This document shows, in pieces, positions 37,504-46,184 of a stretch of 64,000 bases of DNA. Every line of letters starts with the position of its first letter. Positions within the stretch are counted from its first letter, which is position 1. This DNA comes from Leptothrix cholodnii SP-6 (lineage in GTDB: Bacteria; Pseudomonadota; Gammaproteobacteria; Burkholderiales; Burkholderiaceae_C): positions 4,328,001 to 4,392,000 of the forward strand of contig NC_010524.1 of assembly GCF_000019785.1 (NCBI RefSeq). The letters are read 5' to 3'. The translations under genes were made by a program, and so were the position numbers. Below the pieces are notes generated by a model. That model was not told where the DNA came from, did not search any database, and saw only the letters and a list, made by a program, of their open reading frames with translations.

Positions 37504-39482
37504 GACGGCACGCGTTGCGGTTGCGCGGCGATCGGCGCTTGCGGCGCGGACTTGTCGAGTTCGGCGCGCGGTAGCGCCTGCAGCGAATAGAACGGCAGCT
37601 GGCCGTAGCCGACCTTCAGCGCCGGCGCACCGAGGTAGACGTACCAGGCGCCGGCCTCGGCCAGCGCCAGCCGGGCCTCGTAGAGCCCGCCGCCGATCTC
37701 GACCACCGCCGACTCGCTGCGCCGCCGACCCGGTGCCAGGAAGTGCAGCGCCGCCAGCCCGGCCACGCCGGCCCTGGGCGTGCCGGTGGCGCCATCGGTG
37801 ACACGAAAACGGATCGCCGCCGTCTCGCCGACCGCGAACTGCCGCTGCGTGGTCTCGAAGGCGATCTGCATCGGCTCGGCGGCACGCGCCAGCTGCGGGT
37901 TGACCGCCGCCTCGGCGCTGAAGCAGTGCAGCACCTGCGGCGACTGCAGCATGAAGGCGACGTCGTACTGCCCCGCCACCGGGATGCGCACGCGCCCGGC
38001 ATAAACGCCCGGCTCGACCTCCTTCAGGCTGCGGTCGACCACCGTCACCGCCCGCGGGCTGGAGCCGTGCACGCGGTAGTTGCTCGACGTCGCGTTCATG
38101 CCCTCCATGTAGTAGTAGGTGGTGCCGTCGGCCGGGTTGACGACGAACACCGTGCCCTCGCCGGCCGCGGCCGCCACGCTGTCGGCGATCGCCACGCCGG
38201 CGCCCGCACGCGGCGGCTGGTCGCCGGCGGCGAAGGCCTGCACCGTCGCCTGGCGGCCCTGGCCGAGCGTCGACAGGTTGATCATGCTGACGCGCGACGA
38301 GTGCATCGCGCGCACGTAGGCGAAGGTCTTGCTGAAGGTGACCTGGAAGGGCTGGCCGGCGATGTCGATGTCCTGCACGTGCTGGTTGCTGGCCACGTCG
38401 ATCACGTGCACCTGATCTTGCTGCGGGTTGACGGCCAGCGCGTAGCGGCCGTCCGGCGTGATGCGCAGCGGGCCGAGGCCGGGCTGGAGGGCGATGCGCG
38501 CCGCGATCTCGAGCGTGCGGCCGTCGATCACCGTGACGCGGCCGTCCTTGCCGTCGGCCACGTAGGCCGAGCCCGACAGCGGCGAATGGGCGATCGACAA
38601 GGGCTGCGTGCCGGTGGCCAGCGTCTTGACGATCGCGCGGCTGGCGACGTCGATCACGCTCGCCGTGCCGGCCTGGCGGTTGGTGACGAAGGCGTGCCGG
38701 CTGTCGGCCGAAAACGCGATCTCGTGGTGGCCGGCGCCGGTGGCGACGAAGGCGACCGGCTTGCCGGCCTCGGTGTCGATCACGCTGACGCCGCTGTCGG
38801 CGCCGTCAGCGTTGTTGCCGACCCAGAGAAAGCGCCCGTCGGGCTGCAGCGCCACCCGCACCGGCGTCTTGCCGGCGCCGATGTTGTCGACGATCTTGAA
38901 GGTCTCGGTGTCCATCACCGCCACCTGGCCGGCCTGCGGCATCGAGATGTAGAGCCGGCGCTCGCGGTCGGACGCCACCCAGTCGGCGCCCGGCGACTTG
39001 AGCAGCACGCTCGCCAGCGTGCTGGTGGCGCCGGCCATGCTGACGATCGGGTCGACCACCGCCACCGAGGCGTCGTTGTTGAGCAGCACGACGTGGTAGC
39101 TGTTGAGGTCGACCATCGGCCGGATGCCGATGGCGCCCTTGAGGTAGAGCGAGACCTTGTCCTTGCAGCTCTTCTGCTCGGCGCCGCGGCCCTGGATGAC
39201 CTGCGCCATGTCCATCCACGCCCCCGGCGCGACACCGCGGATCGGCTGGCCGCCGGCCTCGTCGGTGAGGCGAAAACGCACGTCGGCGAACTCGCCTTCG
39301 GTGACGGCCTCGAGCGCGCCAGCGGGTTTCAGGCTGAAGTCGACCACCAGGCCGCCGCGCACCAGGCGATCCGTCACCGGCCCCTGCGGTGCGGCCGCCT
39401 CGGCCGATCGGGCGGGTCCGCTGACGGACATCGCCGCGCCGAGCAGCAGGGCCGCCAGCATCGAATCAAGACGGACTGTCAT
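37500..39482 (-). CDS. Periplasmic YVTN-type beta-propeller protein
   Basis: Encodes 660 residues. A signal peptide ends 'SVSGPARSAEA'. Residues 130-430 contain repeated propeller blades with the YVTN-like pattern ('RRLYISMPQAGQVAVMDTET', 'HAFVTNRQAGTASVIDVASR', 'GSAYVADGKDGRVTVIDGRT'). The N-terminal 100 and C-terminal 200 residues look like separate beta-sandwich domains. It may be a partner or electron-transfer scaffold for the oxidase. The start at 39482 is set by GGGAG seven bases upstream; the same frame is open far upstream but inside the oxidase gene. It follows the oxidase after 89 bases. Confidence 0.85.
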   Translation of the reverse strand: MTVRLDSMLAALLLGAAMSVSGPARSAEAAAPQGPVTDRLVRGGLVVDFSLKPAGALEAVTEGEFADVRFRLTDEAGGQPIRGVAPGAWMDMAQVIQGRGAEQKSCKDKVSLYLKGAIGIRPMVDLNSYHVVLLNNDASVAVVDPIVSMAGATSTLASVLLKSPGADWVASDRERRLYISMPQAGQVAVMDTETFKIVDNIGAGKTPVRVALQPDGRFLWVGNNADGADSGVSVIDTEAGKPVAFVATGAGHHEIAFSADSRHAFVTNRQAGTASVIDVASRAIVKTLATGTQPLSIAHSPLSGSAYVADGKDGRVTVIDGRTLEIAARIALQPGLGPLRITPDGRYALAVNPQQDQVHVIDVASNQHVQDIDIAGQPFQVTFSKTFAYVRAMHSSRVSMINLSTLGQGRQATVQAFAAGDQPPRAGAGVAIADSVAAAAGEGTVFVVNPADGTTYYYMEGMNATSSNYRVHGSSPRAVTVVDRSLKEVEPGVYAGRVRIPVAGQYDVAFMLQSPQVLHCFSAEAAVNPQLARAAEPMQIAFETTQRQFAVGETAAIRFRVTDGATGTPRAGVAGLAALHFLAPGRRRSESAVVEIGGGLYEARLALAEAGAWYVYLGAPALKVGYGQLPFYSLQALPRAELDKSAPQAPIAAQPQRVPS

Positions 39483-39571
39483 CGGAAAACTCCCGCGTCG
39501 CCAGCCAGGCCCACCGCCGCATGAAGATGCGCCAGGCCCCCCGACCCTGGCGCATCCCATGTCCCCCCTCA

Positions 39572-42500
39572 TCACTTCACCCGCATGATTCCCCACACCC
39601 CGGACGCGTTGCCGAACGACGCGGCGTCGCGGTACAGGTAGTCGCCGAGCACGCCGTTGCCACCACCCGCGCTCGGCAGCACGATGTCGAAGTGCGAGTA
39701 CGGCGTCCAGCTCTCGCGCCCGGCTTCGTGGAAGCCGATCGGGTTGACACCGATCGAGCGCGAGCCGACCGAGGTCATCAGGCAGGCGCCCGTCAGGGTG
39801 TTGCGGGCCTCGCCGTTGCACACGTACGGATCGCGCTGCCACAGGTGGCCGTGCATCTGGAAGGTGCTGCCGCGCGTGGTGCCGAACGGGTTGGTGAGCC
39901 GCACCCGCGCCGGCTTGCCCGCCGTGGCGCTGAACACCGGCGTGGCCGGATCGCCCGTCACGCCGCCCAGCCCCGGCACGTTCAGGCTGTTGCTGTAGGC
40001 CTGGCTGGCGTTCGGGATGGCCGCGTAGGACCCCGCGGTCGCCGCCGGCCCGAAGGGCGCCTGCGGCACGATGCCGAAGCGATACCACATCGGCTCGATG
40101 CCGTAGTTCAGCAGCATGCCGGTGGACTCCTGCGAGTCTTCCGGGATGCCCACGCCCTCGCCGTTGATGTGCTCGACCGGGCTGCCGTCCTTGTAGTAGT
40201 GCGTGTTGCCCTTGGTCAGCACCAGCGAGAAGTCGCGGAAGGCATTGGCCGAGGTGATGCGGCAGTTGTTGCCACCGGCCGGGCAGACGGTCGCCTGGGC
40301 CCGGGTCAGCCGCGTGCCGATGCCATCCTGGTGGTCGAACACCTGCGTGTCCTCGACCCAGGTGGCCGCCGACGGCTCGATCACCATCGCGCCGACCAGC
40401 GACTTGGCGCCCTGCTTCACCTTGTCCGCCGGCGTCAGGTTGACACCGCCGAACTCGACCGCCGTCGGCACCACGGTGACGAGGTCGATCAGCTGGTTGA
40501 GCGGGTTGAACGACACCGCACCCAGGCCGAGGTCGCCGGCATACCACTGGTAGGTGCGGCTGCCGCCGGGGGCGACCGTCTGCACCGGGTTGGCGCCGAC
40601 GTTGCTGCCGTCGTTGCGCGTGACGTCGTATTCGACCAGCTGCGGATGGAGGCCGACCTTGCTCGACGGGCGGATCAGGTTGTTGTTGAAGGTGGTCGAT
40701 CCCTCCGCGCCCATGCGGTCGCGCTTGACCACCCCGATCAGGGCCGAATAGGTGGCCAGGTCGGGCACCAGCGCGGGCAGGCGGTTGCGCAAGGTCACGT
40801 TGAGGCACTCGCCGGCGCGCGCGCGCAGCACCACCGGCTCCACCGGCGCCGTGGCCAGCAGCTTGCCGTTGGCATCGAGGTCGGCGGTGCGCACGTACAG
40901 GATCGCGGTCGGGTCATGGATCGGGCCCTGGTGGGAAACCGTCAAGGTCGCGCCGGTTTCGTCGTCGACGGTCGTGCCCGCCACGCTGGCGTTGCGGTGG
41001 TTGTAGACCAGCGTGCCACCGCCGGGGTTGAGCGCGGCGCCGACATGCTGGGTCGCGACCAGGCCGGCCGGCGCGAGATTGACGCCCAGGCTGTTGAGCA
41101 GTGCATCGTTGGCCAGCACCGCCGTCAGGTCGTAGTTGCGACGCGGTGCGGTGCGCGGGCAGACGCCGATCAGCCCGCCGCCCTGCTGGGGCCGCTCGGC
41201 GGCCAGCAGCGTGAAGTTCAGCAGATTCGCGGCGATCTGCGGCTTCTTGCCCGGCAGCTGGAACAGGTTGGCCTGCGGCAGCGTGTAGTTGCGCATCAGG
41301 CCCCACATGCCGCTCCACCAGCCGTCGTTGCCGGCGTCCACCGACCAGGCGTAGTCGGCCCGGCCGAGCAGGTTGCCGAGGTCGGCCATCACCGGTGCGC
41401 TCAGCGTGAACTGCTCGGAGATGCCCGCCGCCTGGGCGTTGCGCCAGCCGGAGTTCTGCGCCCGGCCATGGCCGGAGCCGGCGTTGAGCCACTTCATGCC
41501 GTGGATGGTGGCGTTGTGTTCCTCCTCGTGGCCACCGGCCTGGATCTTCACCCGCACCAGGTCGGCCGAGTAGGTCCGCATCATCGGCGTGAACGGGTCG
41601 CCGGCCGCCACCCCGCCGCGGTTGATCGGCGGCGGGAAACGGGTGCCGTTGATGACCGTGGCCGCGTTCGGCTGCACGTTCATGTTGGACAGGGCGCGGT
41701 CGGTGCGCGACTGCAGGGCGTGCGCCAGGTCACCCTTGTCGCCGTCGGCCTGCATGCCCGGCTTGCCGTCCGGCCCGACCTTGGCGGGGTCGTAGATGCG
41801 CAGGCCGACGGGCTCGTTGCGGTAGTTCACCACCAGCATGCCGGGGTCGGCCACGCTGATCGCCTGCGGGCAGGGCCGGCTCGGGCAGAACACCGAGTTC
41901 GCGAGCTCCACCACCAGGTCCGGGAAGACCGGGGCGATCTGCTCGCGCGCCGGCGGGTTGATGGCGAAGCGGAAGGCCTCGTCCACCTGACCGCCCAGGG
42001 ATGCGAAGGCCGGATTGCCGGCATTGAAGGCCACCGCGGACTCGCCCGCACCGGTTCCGTTCAACGGCAGGCCCTGCGGGTCGGCACCGACGTAGACGCC
42101 GGCCTCGTAGGCATGCTGGAAGTCGCTGAACTCCAGATAGAACTCGCGGAACGGCTTCTGGCACTGCACGCCGTTGACCTGGGTGGCGCTGGTGCAGAGC
42201 CCGGCCTTCACGGTGTTGCCCGCGTAGACGCCGGTCTGGGCCTGCGGCAGGATCGCCGCCTGCCAGCTGGTCGGGCCGCCGTCGCTGAAGACGGTGCCGT
42301 CGAGCCGCGTGTCGGTGCGGGCCGGCGCGCCCGTGACCGGGTCGTGACCCAGCTGCTGGCCGGACTCGTTGTGAGCCCAGCGCGAGCCCGCCGGCTCGGC
42401 CAGCACGGTCGCGTACAGGCCGATCTGCTGGTGCGTGGACGGGCCGTAGTGGTCGTGCGTGAAGATGATGCCCAGCCCGCGGTCGACGCCCTCGGTGTTG

Positions 42501-45500
42501 ACGACCGGGTCGGTGAACCAGCGCTGGGTCGTCGTGCGCGCACCCCTCCACTGCTCCGGGAAGGCGCCGCCCAGGTTGGCCGCGACCTTGCCCCAGTACG
42601 GGTGATCCTTGGCGACCAGCCGCGCGCCGGTGCCCGTGCCGGGCAGCACGCCGCCCTTGCACTCGTCGGCATGGCCGTTGAAGCAGTTGATGGCGTGGAT
42701 GCGCTCGCGGATGGTGGTCGGGCTCATCGTGCCGTCTTCGTAGTTCCAGCCGTTGGCCGCGCCGTCGGTGGTGGTGAGATCCCACTTCGGCAGGTGGATG
42801 TGCTGGCCGATGATGTCGGTCGGCGTGCGCACCTGGTAGTCGTCGATCTCGTAGTAGCCCGGCACCAGGTTGCTGTGGTGGTAGACCGCGCAGTCGAAGG
42901 TGTTCAGGCGCATCACCAGCGGTTCGGGCGCCTGGGTCTTGGCGATCACCCCCTGCACGTCCTGCCACAGCGCGGTGATGCGCTGCTGCGGGTAGTGGTA
43001 GCCGGCCTTGTTGAAGACGGCATCGAACTGCAGGTTGGTGCCCTTGTAGACACGCGGCGAGACGGAGTTGAAGACGCTCGCGCCGCGGGTGTTCAGCGCG
43101 GCCTGGGTGGCCGTCGCCAGCTCACCCGAGTAGAAGCGGCCGAGCACGCCGGGATTGAGCACGGTGCCGGCATCGTCGATGCACGGGTTGTGATAGGGCG
43201 CGCCGATCACCGGCTTGGACCCGTTGAGGATGAAACCGCCCACCGGCCCCTTGACCGGGTCGGCCACGCAACTGGCCGGGCTGCCGTCCGGCCTGGAGGT
43301 CGAGACGCAGCGCTGGGCGTGGAAGGCCATCGCCACCTTCTCGAGGTCGGTGCCCGACTCGGGGTAGTAGGCGACGTTCGACTTGAGGACCTCCTTCGAG
43401 AAATCGAGCCGGCTGGTCACCGTGTGGGCGACGCCCCCGGCGGCCAGGCCCTTGAGGGCGTGGCGCGGCAGTCCGCCGTCGAAGCCGTCGGCCTGCTCGG
43501 GCACGATCTCGGACCACAAGGGATCGCCCGAGGCCTTCAAGGCCGTCGCCTCGTCCTTGGTGATCATGTCGAGCAGCGGCGTGGGTGGGCGCTGGCCGAC
43601 CACGTCCTCCATGCCGGCGATCCAGAACGGGTAGCCGGGGTTGACGTCGCGATCGATCACCTGCGTGAGCGAGCCCACCGGCTTGGCCGGGTTGGCGGCG
43701 GCCATGTCCGGATTGACCTTGGTCGTGACCCGACCCGGCATCACCGGCATCGGCTTGCCGGGCAGCGGCACCAGCGCCGGAATCGGCGTGCCGGCGACGA
43801 TCTCGCTGTCGGGATAGGCGCGCGAACCGGCCTTGGGCTTGCCCGCGGCAAGGCCCCACAGGGTGTCGTGATAGCCGGTGCCGGAAGCGAACCCCTGGCC
43901 GTCGTAGCTGGCCGGCGTGGCCTCCAGGATGGTGCCGGGCTCGAAGGTGTCGTGGTGGCGCCAGTGCGCCCACATGCCCTGCGCGAAGTGCGGGTAGAAG
44001 TGGCAGTGGTAGATCGAGTCGCCCGCGCTCTTGTTGCGGTTGCCCGAGCCGCCGAAGTTGATCTCGTAGGTGTAGCCGATGCCCGGACCGATGCCCTGGG
44101 CGTCGAGGTAGTTGGAGTTGTCGTCGTTCGGGTTGTAGAGCCACTGGTGGTTGTGCAGGTGGAAGACGTGCTGTTCCTTGCCGATGTGCGAGTTGCGGAA
44201 CTTGACGAAATCGCCGGTGTAGCTGTGGTGCACGTTCGACGGGTCTTCCGCGCCGATCACGTAGTTGGCCTTCGGCCCCTGCGTGCCCGGGGGCGGGGTC
44301 TGGCCCGGCAACAGGGCTTCCAGGCCGAGGTTGGCCGGCACGTCCACCGTCAGCGCCGGGTCCCCAACCGTGAAGGAGGTCAGGAAGAACTCCTCGTAGG
44401 CGCAATCCAGGCAGTCGTGCATCGGGCCGACGCCCAGGCGGTTGGCGATGATCTCGGAGCCGATGCCGCCGGAGCCGTAATTGATCATGAAGGCGTCCTT
44501 GACGCCCGCCAGCACGTAGCGGAACACCGGATCGGTCTTGTAGAAGCCCGGGAAGGCCTGGCCGTTGCTGGTTTCGTCGTGATAGATCGAGGCGAAATCG
44601 CGGAACGGTTCGAGGCGATTGGGCACCGTCGGGTTGCGCTTGCCGACGCGCTCGAGCGGATAGGTGCCGGCCGGGAAGCTGCCGTCGGCGTTCGGCCCGG
44701 CCACCACCGCGTTGATCTCGGAATGCACGATCTCGCAGGAGGTCGCACTCGCGCACTTCATCATGTTGAGGATCGGCAGCCCGGCCTTGCCCTCGGCCAG
44801 CCAGACGCCGTCACTCGGGTAGACGGCCTCGTAGCCGACGATCTTCGGCTGGCCGGTGGCGGTCTTCTCGGCGGCTTCGAGCACGCCGTTGCGGTTGACG
44901 TCGGCCACCAGCCGCAGCTCTTCTTCGTGCACCTGGCTGCGGTAGATCTTCGCGCCGGCCGGCTCGACGATCACCTGACCGAACAGGCCGTTGGACGCGT
45001 TGCCCTGGTTCGCATCGGAGCCGAAGGAGGCGCCGCCGGTGACGTTGAACACGCCCTCCTTCTCGGCATACAGGCGGTAGGTGCGGGTGCCGCCGCCCGC
45101 CGGGGCATGGCCGTCGGTGGCATTGGCGCCGACCCAGCTGCCGTCGCTGGCGATGCTGTCGACCACCTGCAGGCCCGAGGCATGGAAGCTCACCGCGCGG
45201 TCCTGGATCTGCTCGTCGATCAGCACGTCGAAGACCTGACCGGCCGGCGTCACGTGGTTGGGCGGAATGTGCCGCGGGTTGGGCGCCGCGGTCAGCAGGT
45301 TGGTGAGTTTGACGGTCAGGCAGTCGCCCTGGCGCACCCGCAGCACCAGCGGGCGGTGCCGCTTGTCCGGGCGCAGATCGAGCTGGCCCGGCGTGGCCGC
45401 GCCGCCCTGCGTGAGCGGCAACTGGCTGGAGGCATGGATGACGTCGCGCTCGAGCGCGAACATCATGCCGTTGACGTTGCCCGCGCCGAGCCGGTTGTAC

Positions 45501-45688
45501 ATCAGCGGCTTGTCGAACGCGACCACGTTGGCGGTGACGGTGCGCGCGCAGGTGATCGCCGCCTGGGCCGGGCCTGCGGCCAGGCCGCCCCAGGCGGCCA
45601 CGGCCCAGACGGCCCCCGCCATGACAAGGCGGGTCGAAACCCGCGGACTGTTGCGCAGCGCGCACCGGTGGCCGTCTGTCTGACTCAT
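39572..45688 (-). CDS. Giant multicopper oxidase, putative manganese oxidase (MofA-like)
   Basis: Encodes 2038 residues with a signal peptide ending 'LAAGPAQA'. Copper-site motifs are visible: HVFHLH (HxxHxH form) near residue 510, the HCHxxxHxxxxM type 1 site near 562 ('HCHFYPHFAQGMW'), 'GQHIHLPKW' near 963, 'THDHYGPSTHQQ' near 1078, 'IHGMKW' near 1394 and 'MHGHLW' near 1945. Such length and several cupredoxin units are typical of bacterial Mn(II) oxidases (MofA, MnxG), far larger than CotA or CueO. MofA of L. discophora is, as I recall, about 1660 residues, so this one is longer. The ATG at 45688 has GGGGGAA upstream. It leads the operon. Confidence 0.85.
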   Translation of the reverse strand: MSQTDGHRCALRNSPRVSTRLVMAGAVWAVAAWGGLAAGPAQAAITCARTVTANVVAFDKPLMYNRLGAGNVNGMMFALERDVIHASSQLPLTQGGAATPGQLDLRPDKRHRPLVLRVRQGDCLTVKLTNLLTAAPNPRHIPPNHVTPAGQVFDVLIDEQIQDRAVSFHASGLQVVDSIASDGSWVGANATDGHAPAGGGTRTYRLYAEKEGVFNVTGGASFGSDANQGNASNGLFGQVIVEPAGAKIYRSQVHEEELRLVADVNRNGVLEAAEKTATGQPKIVGYEAVYPSDGVWLAEGKAGLPILNMMKCASATSCEIVHSEINAVVAGPNADGSFPAGTYPLERVGKRNPTVPNRLEPFRDFASIYHDETSNGQAFPGFYKTDPVFRYVLAGVKDAFMINYGSGGIGSEIIANRLGVGPMHDCLDCAYEEFFLTSFTVGDPALTVDVPANLGLEALLPGQTPPPGTQGPKANYVIGAEDPSNVHHSYTGDFVKFRNSHIGKEQHVFHLHNHQWLYNPNDDNSNYLDAQGIGPGIGYTYEINFGGSGNRNKSAGDSIYHCHFYPHFAQGMWAHWRHHDTFEPGTILEATPASYDGQGFASGTGYHDTLWGLAAGKPKAGSRAYPDSEIVAGTPIPALVPLPGKPMPVMPGRVTTKVNPDMAAANPAKPVGSLTQVIDRDVNPGYPFWIAGMEDVVGQRPPTPLLDMITKDEATALKASGDPLWSEIVPEQADGFDGGLPRHALKGLAAGGVAHTVTSRLDFSKEVLKSNVAYYPESGTDLEKVAMAFHAQRCVSTSRPDGSPASCVADPVKGPVGGFILNGSKPVIGAPYHNPCIDDAGTVLNPGVLGRFYSGELATATQAALNTRGASVFNSVSPRVYKGTNLQFDAVFNKAGYHYPQQRITALWQDVQGVIAKTQAPEPLVMRLNTFDCAVYHHSNLVPGYYEIDDYQVRTPTDIIGQHIHLPKWDLTTTDGAANGWNYEDGTMSPTTIRERIHAINCFNGHADECKGGVLPGTGTGARLVAKDHPYWGKVAANLGGAFPEQWRGARTTTQRWFTDPVVNTEGVDRGLGIIFTHDHYGPSTHQQIGLYATVLAEPAGSRWAHNESGQQLGHDPVTGAPARTDTRLDGTVFSDGGPTSWQAAILPQAQTGVYAGNTVKAGLCTSATQVNGVQCQKPFREFYLEFSDFQHAYEAGVYVGADPQGLPLNGTGAGESAVAFNAGNPAFASLGGQVDEAFRFAINPPAREQIAPVFPDLVVELANSVFCPSRPCPQAISVADPGMLVVNYRNEPVGLRIYDPAKVGPDGKPGMQADGDKGDLAHALQSRTDRALSNMNVQPNAATVINGTRFPPPINRGGVAAGDPFTPMMRTYSADLVRVKIQAGGHEEEHNATIHGMKWLNAGSGHGRAQNSGWRNAQAAGISEQFTLSAPVMADLGNLLGRADYAWSVDAGNDGWWSGMWGLMRNYTLPQANLFQLPGKKPQIAANLLNFTLLAAERPQQGGGLIGVCPRTAPRRNYDLTAVLANDALLNSLGVNLAPAGLVATQHVGAALNPGGGTLVYNHRNASVAGTTVDDETGATLTVSHQGPIHDPTAILYVRTADLDANGKLLATAPVEPVVLRARAGECLNVTLRNRLPALVPDLATYSALIGVVKRDRMGAEGSTTFNNNLIRPSSKVGLHPQLVEYDVTRNDGSNVGANPVQTVAPGGSRTYQWYAGDLGLGAVSFNPLNQLIDLVTVVPTAVEFGGVNLTPADKVKQGAKSLVGAMVIEPSAATWVEDTQVFDHQDGIGTRLTRAQATVCPAGGNNCRITSANAFRDFSLVLTKGNTHYYKDGSPVEHINGEGVGIPEDSQESTGMLLNYGIEPMWYRFGIVPQAPFGPAATAGSYAAIPNASQAYSNSLNVPGLGGVTGDPATPVFSATAGKPARVRLTNPFGTTRGSTFQMHGHLWQRDPYVCNGEARNTLTGACLMTSVGSRSIGVNPIGFHEAGRESWTPYSHFDIVLPSAGGGNGVLGDYLYRDAASFGNASGVWGIMRVK

Positions 45689-45897
45689 GGCGTTCCCCCG
45701 CATGAGTGGAATCCGCATCACGTCGGCCACCGGGAGGTTCAGGGATTCTGCTGCCCTGCCGTCCTTCGCTGCCAAGGTGGTCTCCGGCGCAGCCGCGACA
45801 GCCCGATCACGACCGGCGGCACGGCATCGTGCGCCGGATGGACTGCAAGCCGACCTTGCTTAACTGCATGCTAAGGAAGCCGCTCTAAATTGGAAAT

Positions 45898-45912
45898 GCG
45901 ACATATCGTCAC
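45898..45912. promoter_or_regulatory. RegR/RegA-like box
   Basis: GCGACATATCGTCAC matches the RegR box as remembered from Bradyrhizobium (GNGRCRTTNNGNCGC) at all but two defined positions. It lies 210 bases before the oxidase start, beside a RegA-type regulator gene. This is a sequence match only. Confidence 0.45.
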
Positions 45913-46044
45913 AGGCAGGCGCCCCTCCGGGGCCGGCCAAGGCGAGCAGATCGCCTTGTCTGCGAGCAAACCCGGCCCTCGCGACAGCAGCGCGTTCCTG
46001 CGCGCGCGCGCGGCGCCCTGAAGCCGGACTGAACGGGTCGCGAC

Positions 46045-46058
46045 CTGATCCGCGTCAA
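46045..46058. promoter_or_regulatory. FNR/Anr-like box
   Basis: CTGATCCGCGTCAA matches TTGATNNNNATCAA at eight of ten defined bases. It lies 127 bases before the kinase start. It suggests an oxygen-responsive input to the kinase gene or to the oxidase operon. Confidence 0.4.
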
Positions 46059-46184
46059 TGTGCGCGTGCGGACCGTTGCCCATACTCCAAGTTGCGCGGT
46101 ATCAAGTTGCCTTGACCGCGGCCATGACGGCTTCGTCGTGAATGCCGGCGCGGACCTCGCCGGCGGGCAGGGCAACAACACTCG

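Larger units (their letters stand above)
45689..46184. promoter_or_regulatory. Divergent control region, oxidase operon / redox two-component system
   Basis: These 496 bases hold no gene. Two possible redox-control sites are listed separately (45898-45912 and 46045-46058). A palindromic GCATGC with flanking CTTA/TAAG arms lies at 45860-45876. The stretch 46007-46016 is an alternating CG tract. No convincing -35/-10 pair was found for either side. Confidence 0.6.

Noticed and set aside
37500..40808. 1102-codon version of the propeller protein starting inside the oxidase gene
   Set aside because: The first 440 residues are out-of-frame oxidase sequence. A proper ribosome-binding site and signal peptide place the start at 39482.
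39521..45874. 2117-codon open frame antisense to the giant oxidase
   Set aside because: It mirrors the oxidase codons in a GC-rich gene; its translation is low-complexity (His, Asp, Arg, Val, Gly) with no fold or start signals.
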